Shown here: one piece after another, positions 39,213 to 49,863 of the stretch | How positions within the stretch are numbered: the stretch's first letter is position 1 | Layout of the letters: each line of letters begins with the position of its first letter | Origin: Mesocentrotus franciscanus | Taxonomy: Eukaryota; Echinodermata; Echinoidea; Camarodonta; Strongylocentrotidae | Assembly (NCBI GenBank): GCA_037976565.1 | Contig: CP137670.1 | Coordinates: 13,478,600 to 13,542,599, forward strand | Length of the DNA stretch: 64,000 nucleotides | Reading direction: 5' to 3' | Translations under genes and position numbers: made by a program | The notes under the pieces: model-generated | Database searches by the model: none | What the model was told of the DNA's origin: nothing | What the model saw: the letters and a program-made list of their open reading frames with translations, nothing else

Positions 39213-40240
39213 GGCCTAGATCTACTGCCATGTATAATGTAAGAGTACAAGACAGGTATGTGCTGCTTGTAGTTGTACAGTTAACCTTCTAGTTCTACAA
39301 GTACAACGGCTAGTTCAACATGGTAACTGCACGCCTAGACTAGTACTATTCTTACTAGGCCTAGTACTAGACTAGTACGTAGGCCTAGTATACTAGTACT
39401 AGGCCTAGTACTAGTTTATGTTTAGTATTCCTGTAGTAGGCTGTACTGTAAACCCGGTGCTGTCACTACACATTGGCCGTGGACATGCATGGTCGCTCAC
39501 AATTTCGAGTGAAAAAGGGTCTTTTTCGCATTTGAACGCAGCTCAGAAATGGTCAAATAGTCTAGGTCTAGACCCTAGGGTCTTTTTCCATGACAATGTA
39601 GACTTCTTAAAGTTCTAGAGTCTAGATCTACGCATATTAGAAATTTAGGTATGTTTTTGTGATGGCCATTTTCATGCACGACGATGTTCACAAGATCTTA
39701 ATTAAACATTTTGCAAGGGTAGGCCTAGAGGTCTAGATCTACTAGTACTAGACCCTAGGCCTAGTACTTTTTTGTTCATGTAGACTTCTAGTCTAGGCCT
39801 AGATTTAGACTAGATCTAGGCCTACTTGAAATTGTGAAAATAGAGGGTCTTTGTAAAGTAGACTAAGGAGTAAGGTCTAGTCTAGATCTATGTAGATCTA
39901 GATCTAGGCTAGATCTTACTTTCTTAGATTGATATCTAGACTCTAGACCTAGCCTTCATGAAATGCAAAAATTAGGCCTTTATTAGGCCTTTGGGTCTCT
40001 TTAAAAAAAAAGCTGCTTTGTAGGCCTAGAATAGATCTAGACCTAGATCTAGGCCTAGATCTAGTTGTTTTTGCGATAAAAAAGGGGTTTAATTTCCTGA
40101 AGATGTAGGCCTAGGCGTAGGCCTAGATCTAGATCGACAAATCTATCGCTTCATGCATGGCCCCTCCTAGAGTCCTATATATTTACTGCAGCAGCAGTCT
40201 TTCAGTTTGGCCGTTTCTAAATCTAATAGTCTAGGGCCTA
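39213..40240. repeat. CTAG/GGCC/GATC palindrome-saturated low-complexity island
   Basis: Dozens of short palindromic words (CTAG, AGGCCT, AGATCT, CCTAGG) recur in irregular order, as in TAGGCCTAGATCTAG. The island begins immediately after the second copy of the 100-bp direct repeat. The pattern has no fixed period, unlike a microsatellite. No gene is supported. Confidence 0.85.
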
Positions 40241-40640
40241 GATCTAATACTATTTCACCAGAAAAACAAATAAATAATTAAGACTAAGAGTAAGAGCCAA
40301 AGCCAAGCCCAAGGCAAAGGAAAAGAGGCCATGTTAACGATAGTACTAGTAGTACGTTATCCTCCTAGTCCATCACTCCATGATTAAACTAACAACATAG
40401 GGTAAAGTACATACCAGCCTTCGTCCAGCTCGTCGAGTAAGGTGCCTCGACATCGACGTCGACAGCAATTATGATCCTGCAAAAATGTGCATGCATTCAC
40501 GACACCGTTCACGAGCCGTGAGTCGACCGGCCCGCCTGGCCGGGGCGGGAGACATATGGCGGGCATCGCAGTGGGATATCCTGGTACATGGTCGCTCGGA
40601 CGAAAATCAATTTACGAAAATGATACCGAGTTGTAACCCT

Positions 40641-40664
40641 AGCTAGCTAGCTAGCTAGCTAGCT
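40641..40664. repeat. (AGCT)6 microsatellite
   Basis: Six perfect AGCT units. Both flanks carry TAACCCT (GTAACCCT on the left, CTAACCCTAGG on the right). Confidence 0.95.
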
Positions 40665-40904
40665 AAGCTCTAACCCTAGGTTGTTCACAACTCAACGCAA
40701 GTTGGCGACATTTTTCCTTTGAAATCGAGAGTCTGTCATGATCTTTGGCAAGATCAATACTATTTTGTAAACTTTGTTTAAAAACAGGAAAATGCATTTC
40801 CAGTAAAATTGACAGCGGATTTAAATTACAATTTACTCCTGCTAACTTGGTATAAAAGGGCAATCAATAAATCCAAGAATTGGAGCCGTCAGAAGGTGAA
40901 AGCG

Positions 40905-40983
40905 TTACGGGGACATATACGTGTCCCCGTAGCGCATCATGTCCCCGTAGCACGGGGATATACCGACATAATGTCCCCGTAGA
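40905..40983. repeat. GTCCCCGTAG short repeats
   Basis: GTCCCCGTAG occurs at 40923-40932, 40941-40950 and 40973-40982. A reverse-complement form TACGGGGAC lies at about 40906. Irregular spacing; possible relic of a larger element. Confidence 0.7.
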
Positions 40984-41338
40984 ACTAGTTTTACATAAAT
41001 ACATATATATATAAGTATTATGTACATACGTGCTCGTGTGTGTGTGTTTGTGTTTGTGCGCGTAACACCTCTTATGTTTCGAAGTACCTAACGTACCAAT
41101 ACCACACGTCCAGTTCGGTGGCGCATCCAGCATAGCCCAACCCCTCCCCTTCTGAGGCCCATGTTAAATAAATGCTTGCAATGAGTGATAACACAAAGGC
41201 AGGACAAAATACGTTATGACCCCTAGTTTTTCGCGTCACTTACCCGCCATCAATCTATGGATACCCCATGTCTTTATACACAATGCTAAATATATAAATT
41301 GACTTTCAGAACTACATGTATATGAAAGAAATTGGTAC

Positions 41339-41558
41339 CGTTATCTTGAACTAAAATGGTGTTGGAATCGAGAAAGCCGTTCGATTCGTTGGCTAGACTC
41401 TCAAGAGATAGACCGATAAGATCTTGTGTCTCCAGTGCCGTCATATTGGTCCGCTCGATGTAGATATTCATGTCAGCTTTGACGCTTCCTGGTCTCAGGG
41501 CTCTGCATACTACTGATAGACTCTCCAACCCAGTACTGGTTCGGAGGCCTTGCTCCAT
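41339..41558 (-). CDS. Receptor exon: SEA C-terminal half (left copy)
   Basis: Counterpart of 50562-50781 with the same protein. It is the last recognisable exon on the 3' side: no FN3 or transmembrane exon was found between here and the satellite, so this left copy lacks a visible C-terminal continuation. Confidence 0.8.
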
Positions 41559-41649
41559 CTTTACAGAGGTACATAACAACAAACAGAAAATATCAAACGT
41601 CTAATAGATATTTCCCCTCTAAGATTAATACTCTTTTGTAACTTCTTAA

Positions 41650-42025
41650 AGGTATAGACCAGTTTTGGAAACGCCCCCCTCTCAAAAAATGAAATGGAAG
41701 CTCTTATTACCAATCATGTGAAAGAATATGTTTTAACTAATACGTGATGATTCACATTTTGCCGGGAAACCGCCTATTAATTGATATATTTGGTAAATTA
41801 CCATATCTATCCGGACTGGATAGATAAAGGGTAGTCCCATATACATCTTCCTGTGTACAGTGCTTGTAACTTTACCAAGACTGGGCCAAATTTCTTATCA
41901 TTTTGATGATTCCAGAACCTTGCAGTACACACCAGTACTTATATGCCAGATGATCAACCTTTTCTGATCGATTCCACAACGTTTCTGTCACAATGCAATC
42001 GCATGACCAGAACTGGTCTATACCT
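41650..42025. mobile_element. TTAA-flanked MITE, left copy
   Basis: Terminal inverted repeat AGGTATAGACCAGTT at 41650-41664 and AACTGGTCTATACCT at 42011-42025, flanked on both sides by TTAA (41646-41649 and 42026-42029). The element is 376 bp and non-coding. The TTAA target duplication suggests mobilisation by a piggyBac-type transposase; the terminal bases are not the usual piggyBac CCC, so the class is tentative. Confidence 0.8.
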
Positions 42026-42029
42026 TTAA

Positions 42030-42930
42030 AGTATACGTCATAACCGAAAACCCTCTGCATGCAATATTTTGTCTATACCATATTTACAAGTTTATACTTG
42101 TGGTAGAACTGCATTTTAAATAAACTTGAAGAACTGAATGAAATTATATGTACCATACGTATGAAGCGGTGCTGTGAAAGAACTGAGATGACCGTTCGAA
42201 TATTTGGACAGCATTTGCTGGGATATAAGTAAATTATGATTTTTGTTTTGTTTCAATCGTAAAGAGAAAGTTGAGTACTAGTAAAGTTGACAAGTATTTT
42301 TTTAGCTTACTCAATCTGTTGTCTCAGTTTGGACATGTTGGAAGATTGTCATAGAAAAAAGTGTCCCCTGAAAATAATGGTTCTCATGGTTTAAAAGCTC
42401 TCATATTCGAAATACAAGGGGAAAGCCAGATGTATCTCGCGCATCTCTGACGAAATTACATGAATGTCGCTAAAAAGCATCACTGACTCAAGCCTGTTTG
42501 CACCTACAAACAATGTATTTAAAGTAACTATTCGTACATGATTCTTGGGTTCAAACTTATAGCTTAACCGAAAAAAATCTGAAGTATGGCCATAATAGAA
42601 TAAACCGTTGCCGATGTCACAAACGAGCTCACAAAATTAGCTTTGACCTTAGAATGTGACCCTCGACAGCACCATAATGTGAAGGTCCCCCAAGTGCATA
42701 TCTTACTCAAGTTCGAATAACAATAGCATTAATGGTTGCCGAGTTATTTTTCACAAGAGAGTCCAATTTTGCATGTAAACTTTAACATTTGTGACAAGCG
42801 ACGGAGGAAGAACGCCTTCCGGTTCCATTAGTCTTGTCTCCACCATGAGAAAAGCTGAAATTGTTCATGCCACATGCACGTGCCATCAGCCTTTACCATT
42901 TCCTGCTAGGAAACGCTTTGCACAATGTAC
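42030..42930. other. Intronic sequence, nothing further recognised (left copy)
   Basis: SEA intron between the TTAA MITE and the retrotransposon. The matching right-copy stretch is 51254-52141. No exon or known repeat seen. Confidence 0.4.
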
Positions 42931-42936
42931 TCGCAT

Positions 42937-44700
42937 TCTATAAATCAAACGCACTCAAAGTTGCAAAAATTGTTCCAATTTTTAAAAAGGGTGACCGTAA
43001 GGATGTTGTTAATTAAAGACCAATTTCTGTTTTACCCTTCTTTTCAAAAATATTAGAAAAAATTCTCTTTGAATGTTTATATGATTTTCTCAATTATAGT
43101 AATATATTGATTTTGCAAAATTTTGGTTTTCGTAAAGAAATATTCTACATACATGCCAATATTTCATATGTATGGTCGTATAATGCAATAAAAAGGTAAG
43201 GGTAATTTTACTGTTGGCATATTTTTAGATATCTCAAAGGCATTTGACACCGTTGACCATGGCATACTTCTTAAAAATGGAACATTGTGGAATCAGAGGT
43301 CATGCTCTTGATTGGTTTCATGATTATTTATCAAATCGTAGGCAGAATGTTGTGGTCAACGGTGTCAAATCAGATTTAAGTCATGTTTTATACGGAGTTC
43401 CGCAAGAGTCTTTCCTCGGCCCGTCATTATTTTTTGTTATATATTAACGATCTTATAAATTGTTCTTCAATTCTTAATTTTATACTTTTGCCGATGACGC
43501 AAGTATTACTCTTTCTAACCAACAAATCAGTACACTCATTCACCTGTTAAAAAGGGAATTCCATAATGTTGTTATCTGGTTGCAATGCAATAACTGTCTT
43601 TAAATTTTGAAAAAACAAAATATGTTCTCTTTAAAAACAAAGAAAAGAAGGCTGGTAATGATATTCCTCAAGTCATTATGGATGGCAAGATTATTACTCA
43701 AGTATCAAATATTAACTTCTTTGGTATCAAAATAAATGAATTCTTATCTTGGAAACCACATATTGATGATTTATGCACTCGTTTATGTAGAACTACTGGT
43801 GTCCTCCGCAGACTTAAATTAACTTTACCTAGACATGTTATGATTTCATTATATAACACATTGATTTTGCCTCATCTCACTTACTGTTGTATGATTTGGG
43901 GGAATACAATTAAAACACACTTGATTAGAATTTTTGTTACGCAGAAAAAAGCAATAAGAAGAGTATGTAATGCACCATTTAATAGTCATAGAAGCAATTT
44001 ATTCCTTGAATGTAAAGCATTGGAAATATCTGATCTTGTACTTATGTATACTTATATGTATCAATATTATACGAATGCCTTGCCAGATGTTTTCAATGAT
44101 CTTTTTAGCACAAATGCCTCTTACCACTCATATTTCACCCGTCAATACACATATTTTCATCAATTTCTTCCCAAAACTACAATCAGTCAAAATTCCTTAC
44201 GTTGTAATGAAATTAGGTTATGGAATGACTTAGACAATGACATTAAACTAAAGTAAAACTGTTGATAAATTAACAAAAACTTTTGAAGAATGAAATGTTC
44301 ATGCAGTATAAAAAACACGCCCAATTAAATAATGAATAATTTGCTCCACACGTTTTGTAATGTTTTGTAATACTGTAAAGCACCGGCTTGTGGAGCATAG
44401 GGACGCACTGTCGCTTGACGCCGTGTCCATGTGCGCACATGGCTGGTGCTTTGCTGTAAATATATTATGCTCATATATGGGTCTTTATAATCTTATTCTT
44501 GTATATATTTGTTTTCCCTTTAACGTTGTTTTTGTTGATTTGTCTAATTTCTCGATATATATGTCATGGTTAGTGCACTAACCACAAGTTCGTATTCAAA
44601 CTTCTTTAGGGGCTCCTAACCCCATGTTGTTATATTTCCATGAATTATTGTATATGTATTTTATGTTTGAAATAAATTGAAATTGAAATTGAATTTTAAG
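42937..44700 (+). mobile_element. CR1/L2/jockey-like non-LTR retrotransposon, 5' truncated (left copy)
   Basis: Reading with frame changes, the plus strand shows ALKVAKIVPIFKKGDRKDVV, RPISVLPFFSKILEKILFE, FLDISKAFDTVDHGILL, then HALDWFHDYLSNRRQ, LGPSLFFVIYINDL and FADDASI. These are RT fingers and palm, including the A-F-D-x-V-D-H and F-A-D-D catalytic motifs. An intact stretch at 43678-44256 covers the thumb and C-terminus (LPHLTYCCMIWGN, RLWNDLDNDIK). In-frame stops (for example a stop replacing Tyr before RPIS) and frameshifts make it inactive. It ends in repeated TTGAAA-type units near 44690, the 3' tail. It lies antisense within the SEA intron. Confidence 0.88.
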
Positions 44701-44771
44701 ACCAAAACAATATTAGGCCTTGCCTTGCAGAATATCACAAGAACGGAAAATTATTTTTTGGATATACTTAC

Positions 44772-44884
44772 ATAGGTGCTGATGTTGAGCACCGTTTCTC
44801 TATAGAGTTGAGAAGTTTGGTGATGAAGCTCATCGCTGAATGGAATGGCAAATCTAGCGTTCAAAACTTTTATATTGGTCAGAT
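44772..44884 (-). CDS. Receptor exon: SEA N-terminal half (left copy)
   Basis: Counterpart of 54295-54407, with identical coding sequence and splice sites. The following intron contains a retrotransposon at 42937-44700. Confidence 0.8.
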
Positions 44885-45552
44885 CTGAAAATACAAACAT
44901 ATACAACGAAAATCAGTGGCACTGATTCAGGGAGGGCACAGGGAGAACGCCTCCCCCCCCCCCGGCCCGAAGAAGAGTGGGAAATTCTCCTCATGATAAT
45001 TATATAGTGTAGTCATTCTCAATACAATTTTCTTCAAGAGGGCTGATAGCAAACAAATACAAGTAACTAACACATAGCTTTCAGAAAATGTCTTTGTATA
45101 TGAATTTCATATTTAATCAGTAGTTGTATGAGAACATTTCTCTTATAATTTTCACATAATGTACCCCTCTTTAATCACGTTCGATATTTTTTACGTGATT
45201 GTATGTCTCAATTACGATCAAAATATATATTTTTAATATATGTCTCGTTTTTACGCGTAGCATTAAACAAAATCAGTAATATCTCCAAAACTTAATTGAA
45301 TGAAAGAAATTCCTTTTCTGTGTATATAAATATTTTTTTCAACTGAGGTTTGATGAAGACAAGTCTTTAATAACGTATGCCTGCTAGCTTCATGCTCCCT
45401 TCATGAAACGTCTCGCAATCACAAGGGTATTCCACGTGTTTCGAGGGCAGAGATGAGAGCTTGCTAGAGTACACAGATCGCCTTGATTAAAGGCTAGACA
45501 CAACTCTAAATTTTGTTATTTTTCTTTGCTTTGCTTCAAGCAACGTTTTTAC

Positions 45553-45807
45553 CTTTGACATATACAGATGCCGGCATCGTGTCTAAAGTTTCTCCATTTC
45601 TCCCTGAGCCTCGGCAGAAGTAATACCCGATGTTACTGGGCGCTACAGCCGGGATTATCAAAGGATTTTGATTTTCACTGTTGAGCAAAAGGACATCATC
45701 TTTGTACCAGTGGTATCGCTTGGCATTGTTGAAACTACATGTAAGCTCCACGTTAGCATTGATGTTGACTATCTGGCTTGACGGATGGACAGAAACCTCC
45801 AAAGGAA
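45553..45807 (-). CDS. Receptor exon: immunoglobulin domain (left copy)
   Basis: Counterpart of 54985-55239 with no differences seen in 255 nt. Cys, Trp and Y-x-C Ig landmarks are intact. Confidence 0.9.
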
Positions 45808-45839
45808 CTGTATTCCAGGTAGGAATTAGAACATACGAC

Positions 45840-45995
45840 ACCGAATGAGGTAGTCTCATTATCAATAATGATAATGAAAATAATGATGATGATGACAACC
45901 ATAGTAATAGTAATAATAAGAATAATAATGATGATAGTAATAATAACAATAGTAATGAGAATAAACAACACTGATAATAATAATAATGATAATAC

Positions 45996-46026
<31 letters not shown>

Positions 46027-46040
46027 AAGGAGAAGAAGAG
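45840..46040. repeat. (AAT)n/(GAT)n and (AAG)n microsatellites, left copy
   Basis: Intronic simple repeats directly upstream of the Ig exon. They generate artificial Ile/Met/Lys or Ser/Leu-rich open frames. The right copy is at about 55275-55475. Confidence 0.9.
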
Positions 46041-46059
46041 GAATACAATTTCAAATAAT

Positions 46060-46245
46060 TATAATAGTAAACAAATATACCATGCACTGAGAGGCTTTGG
46101 TGGAAATTATGGATCGAGGTGGCAGGAATAGCACTATTTTCTAAGGGGCGTAGCCCCTCAGAAAATAGTGCTATTTCTGTCGCCGAGGAATCCATAATTT
46201 CACTAGTGGCTTGAAATAGTGCATGATATATTTGTTTTATATTTC
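46060..46245. repeat. Foldback hairpin with ~70-bp arms, left copy
   Basis: The left arm, from AAACAAATATACCATGCACT through GAAATTATGGATCGAGG and TAGCACTATTTTCT to AGGGGC, is complementary, with a few mismatches, to the right arm, which ends AGTGCATGATATATTTGTTTT. The apex is GGGGC-GTA-GCCCC at 46145-46157. Probably a MITE-like foldback. The right copy is at 55500-55678. Confidence 0.8.
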
Positions 46246-46387
46246 TCAAACCAACCTTCATAAATAATAATAATAATAATAATGATATTAATGTTAACTG
46301 TCACTGAAGTAGTGTAGAGCGCAGTGAGAGCAGAGCGTACCGCGACCGCGACCGATAGCACATTGATCTTGATCGATCGCATATATA

Positions 46388-46444
46388 TGACGTCATCCAT
46401 GGTATAGTGCCATGGTATAGTGCACTATACCATGGATGACGTCA
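46388..46444. repeat. Perfect 23-bp palindrome with terminal TGACGTCA, left copy
   Basis: TGACGTCATCCATGG plus TATAGTGC (46388-46410), an 11-nt loop, then its exact complement at 46422-46444. Each end carries the 8-bp cAMP-response palindrome TGACGTCA. The loop CATGGTATAGT repeats part of the arm. Confidence 0.93.
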
Positions 46445-46504
46445 CGGTTACAGCATAGCAATGTTATGTTTGGTCACATGATGCTTTGTTGACCAATCAC
46501 TGAA

Positions 46505-46690
46505 CAGGATTTCATTGATCAAAAATATAATAATAGTTATAATAATAATGATAATAATAATAATAATTATAATAATAATAATAATAATAATAATTATGAT
46601 GATATAAATAGAAATAATACTAATACCCTACTACTGCTACTACTACTACAACTACAACTACCCATTATACTACTTCTACTAATAATAACA
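46505..46690. repeat. (AAT)n and (ACT)n microsatellites, left copy
   Basis: A long TAATAATAA tract followed by CTACTACTAC and CAACTACAAC. The right copy is at about 55957-56125. Confidence 0.9.
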
Positions 46691-46745
46691 GCTACATTTA
46701 TATATCCGTAAATACCAAGTGGATGCTCAAGGCACCAACATAATA

Positions 46746-46935
46746 CAGTCAAACCTGTCTATAGCGACCGCCCAAGGGAAACATAAAAAGTGGTCTTTGT
46801 AGACAGGTGGTCTTTGTAGACAGGTTCCTTTAGTACATGTTTTAATGAGAAACCATTTTCAAGGGAAACAAAAAATGTGGTCTTTGTAGACAGGTGGTCT
46901 TTGTAGACAGGTGGTCACTAAAGCAGGTTTGACTG
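46746..46935. mobile_element. TA-flanked MITE, left copy only
   Basis: The inverted termini CAGTCAAACCTG and CAGGTTTGACTG bound 190 bp, flanked by TA at 46744-46745 and 46936-46937. The right copy has the empty site with a single TA at 56177-56178. A TA duplication and a CAGT start point to Tc1/mariner-type mobilisation. Inside, GTGGTCTTTGTAGACAGG is repeated four times. Confidence 0.92.
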
Positions 46936-47262
46936 TAGTATTATGAGCCGTACACTTGCATTCAAGGAATAAATTCCTAACATGTATCTATTTTTAACAC
47001 CTGGATAGAAAGTGACAAATGTACATTAATGAATAGCGACGAGAGATGAATAAAAGCCCCCCCCCCTAAAAAATGGAAGTATTTGGACATTTTCTTTCAT
47101 ATCCAGAGATGCTGAAAAGATATTTGATTTAATAATCCAGAAATGAAAAGATGATTCATCATTTCTGAGGTTAAAACATTGAGTCAAATCAGTTTATCAA
47201 ATTTTAGTTCCTATTCACCCGTTTTACAAAACGATGTGTATTATGGATTTTCAAAACGTAAT

Positions 47263-47584
47263 GGGTGGTATTCTCATAAGTTAAGCCGGGACTAAGTCCA
47301 GACTAAACAAGAATTTTAGTTCACACTTCTATGGAATGCTCGGTGTCATCTTCCTCCTTCAATAATCATGACAAAGATAATCTACCAAAGACTTTATTGA
47401 AAATCGGTTCATACTCATATTATCTTTTTCTTCCCATTTCATTGCAAAATTAATATTTTGGACACTTTTCATTGCAGGATTAAAAAAATCTGTACAAGGT
47501 AAATGAGTTGGCAACAGGCACTCCATAAAAGTGTGAACTAGTTAAGCCAGGCTTAACTTAGTACGCGCTATCGGAATACCACCC
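47263..47584. mobile_element. MITE with 3-bp AAT target duplication, left copy only
   Basis: The inverted termini GGGTGGTATTC and GAATACCACCC bound 322 bp, flanked by AAT at 47260-47262 and 47585-47587. The right copy keeps the empty site ACGTAATACC (AAT at 56495-56497). Subterminal GTTAAGCC and GGCTTAAC are also inverted. A 3-bp duplication suggests the PIF/Harbinger superfamily; that call is tentative. Confidence 0.9.
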
Positions 47585-47629
47585 AATACCTTTAAGATAC
47601 CTTTAAGTAAATCCAACCTAATGACTTAC

Positions 47630-47755
47630 GAGTTGGTTCATCACAATGGATCCCCTCATAATGATCTTGGCATTCACATTCGTACTGTCCTTGTCCAGTA
47701 TGACGACAGACACCATTGGCACATGGGTTTCGTTTGGTGCAAGGATCAGCGTTAG
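47630..47755 (-). CDS. Receptor exon: EGF-like domain (left copy)
   Basis: Counterpart of 56540-56665, same splice sites and the same protein. One synonymous change. A 322-bp MITE lies 43 bp downstream of its donor, in the intron, and is absent from the right copy. Confidence 0.9.
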
Positions 47756-47969
47756 CTGTCAAAAGTTAGTTTTAGTAAAAATTGTTGTAGCATAGAACTT
47801 ACAAATGAATGTTTCCAGTTGTATTCCTCAATTTCCTTGGCAACATTGTTTAACCATATTGTTATAATTGATTTACATTTTAGAGATGAAGGGGTAATCT
47901 CAAAGAAGGAGAAAATACAAAGATTCATCCACTGACAACAGTTTGGCAAGGCATTAATCTACCTGTGCC

Positions 47970-48199
47970 ACTCAATACCCAAGAGAGAAATGGGGACCCT
48001 GTAGGAGGACAAAAGCATTTGTGTTAGTAATTGCCTATGCCCTCACGGTGACCATATGGTATGAATACTCCACAGGGATTGGAGATGGTGGACATTGTGC
48101 ATGAATACATCCGATGACCGGGGTAATGATATCTGTAAAGCACGTAAAGAGAAGGTATTCCTTAGTAAGCGCTATATAAATCCAGATTATTATTATTAA
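47970..48199 (+). repeat. Solo SINE fragment related to the satellite, left copy
   Basis: Lacks the tRNA head. Shares with the satellite monomer GGGGACCCTGTAGGAGG-like, CACAGGGATTGGAGATGGTG, GATGACCGGGGTAATGATATC and GCGCTATATAAATCC, then a TTATTATTATTAAT tail. It is a normal dispersed SINE with the simple-repeat tail that the satellite has lost. The right copy is at about 56880-57110. Confidence 0.85.
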
Positions 48200-48364
48200 T
48201 GCCTTTTAGGATGACATGGGCGCATACATTTTCTTGATAATATGATGTACCAGGCGAACTTGTACATAATATCATGCATAATATCATAATATCAAGCTTA
48301 AGTTGTAAAGACATTTCAATTCAATAACAGAACCTTTACTTTTCAATGAGGGAAAGTCATAGCT

Positions 48365-48878
48365 GAAAATGTAAACATTATATTTTTAGTGAAAAGTATA
48401 TAACAGGGATACAATTTTTGAAGAGGTTCATCTGATTGGTAGTTATTCCATAAATTGAATTTTCATTGTATCACAATCAAAAAGGTTCTTTTACCTGTGA
48501 GACTTTCGCCTACTCGTTGCTGCAGGCGTCATCAGACTGACGTTTTATCGCCACTACATGGGGTAGTACGACAGTCCGAGAGAATGGGAACGCGACCATG
48601 TCATGAACCGTGACATGGGCCAGTTTAACCTATCATCACTGTACATTCTCATTCTCTCGGACTGTCGTGCTACTGCTACCCATCTAGTGGCGATAAAACG
48701 TCAGTCTGATGATGCCTGCAGCAACGAGTAGGCGAAAGTCTCACGAGTAAAACAACCTTTTTGATTTTGATACAATACAAATTCAATTTTAGGGATAACT
48801 ACCAATCACATGAACCTCTTCAAGAATTGTATCCCTGTTATATACTTTTCACTAAAAATATAATATTTACATTTTCAT
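48365..48878. mobile_element. Foldback element, ~230-bp arms, left copy
   Basis: The left arm runs GAAAATGTAAACATTATAT ... GAAGAGGTTCATCTGATTGG ... CGCCTACTCGTTGCTGCAGG ... CAGACTGACGTTTTATCGCC ... CAGTCCGAGAGAATG. The right arm is its near-complete complement and ends ATTTACATTTTCATT. The short loop contains CATGTCA-TGAACCG-TGACATG. It carries no coding capacity. The size and structure fit a foldback transposon or a very long palindromic MITE. Target duplication is not clear. Confidence 0.88.
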
Positions 48879-48978
48879 TTATGCGAAACCTTCACCCAAG
48901 AAAAGACACCAACTTATTTATGCAATTTGCGTACTGGCAAAAAGGATAATACCAGGTAAATAAAATGCTTCATCCCCA

Positions 48979-49260
48979 CACACACACCTGAAAAAGAAGC
49001 ATGCCCCTGGACCCCACGCCAATTTACGCTCCACTCGCTTCGCTCGCTACGCTGTCCCTGATGTTAATACTCCACTTTGAAAAACGTTCCGCGGGGCCTG
49101 CATGTAACATGTAACAGTGGTGGTGATGCATATTTTTCTTCTGCCCGCCCAAACGTTTTTGCTCATTACGCCACTACCCCTGAAAGGTGAGCCCCTGGAA
49201 TGTTTGCCCCCCTCCCCCAATCCCAAACTGCTTCCGGCGCGCCTGGCCCCATGCGTGTGG
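48979..49260. other. Intronic repeat relic with CGCTTCGCTCGCTACGCT, left copy
   Basis: GC-richer than its surroundings, with phrases such as CTCGCTTCGCTCGCTACGCT and C-rich tracts. Probably a fragment of a dispersed repeat. The right copy is at about 57868-58140. No coding evidence. Confidence 0.4.
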
Positions 49261-49319
49261 AAGTAAGATGAGAATGGACTGATGAGAGGGACAAGTTAAA
49301 TACAAGGTATCTCTCTAAC

Positions 49320-49415
49320 CTTCTTCGCTTGTAAAATATGATGATTAGAACTATAACGATAACAATTACAACAATAGCACCAACAGCGTTCCTACGACAT
49401 TGTAATTTTCAATAT
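49320..49415 (-). pseudogene. Receptor transmembrane exon (left copy, 1-bp deletion)
   Basis: Counterpart of 58209-58305 but 96 nt instead of 97. The minus strand reads GTAGGAACGCTG where the right copy has GTAGGAAGCGCTG. The frame shifts at the first glycine of the anchor and reaches TAA a few codons later, so no membrane segment is encoded. It could be a real inactivating change, a polymorphism or a base-calling error. Splice sites are unchanged. Confidence 0.85.
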
Positions 49416-49500
49416 CTACAATATCTAAGCATTTCTATATATTTATAATGGAACGTCATTATAACGCGTAATTTAGATTTCATTTATTTGAGATGCCAAC

Positions 49501-49863
49501 CTTGTTTAGATTTAAATGTCAATTCTGGTCCTTGTTCCCCTTCACCGTTGATACCATCTCGTATCGCTGCAATCTGAACAGAGTACGTTGATCCTGCTTC
49601 AAGTCCACTGACGTTATACATGACCATCTCAGTGGCATTCTCAGAAGACCTCTTCGATACGGAAGGGTCCGTATTGTTCACCATGATTGGGGGTTGTACT
49701 TCTTTAGCCAACACGACATTGCTACCTGATCTCACGTAAATCTTGTATCCAACAATAGGTCCGTCCCCGGTATCAGAGCTAGGGTCCCATTGTCTCCAAC
49801 CGATGGCTGCATGGTAGTATCCAACTTCAAGTAGTTCTGGTACACCACTAAAACTTGGTAAAC
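49501..49863 (-). CDS. Receptor exon: fibronectin type III domain (left copy)
   Basis: Same 363-nt exon as 58389-58751, with the same acceptor and donor and phase 1-1. It is the first exon on the 3' side of the N gap and is in the right phase to follow the SEA exon at 50562-50781, though the gap and the (TA)n tract lie in that putative intron. Confidence 0.9.

Noticed and set aside
40384..40566. 60-residue cysteine- and arginine-containing open frame on the minus strand
   Set aside because: No recognisable domain or splice context, and short enough to be chance.
40631..40680. Interstitial telomere
   Set aside because: Only single TAACCCT words flank an AGCT microsatellite; there is no TTAGGG array.
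45753..46261. Ile-, Lys- or Ser-rich small proteins around the Ig exon (also in the right copy)
   Set aside because: These are translations of AAT and AAG microsatellites; the Ig exon itself starts at 45807.
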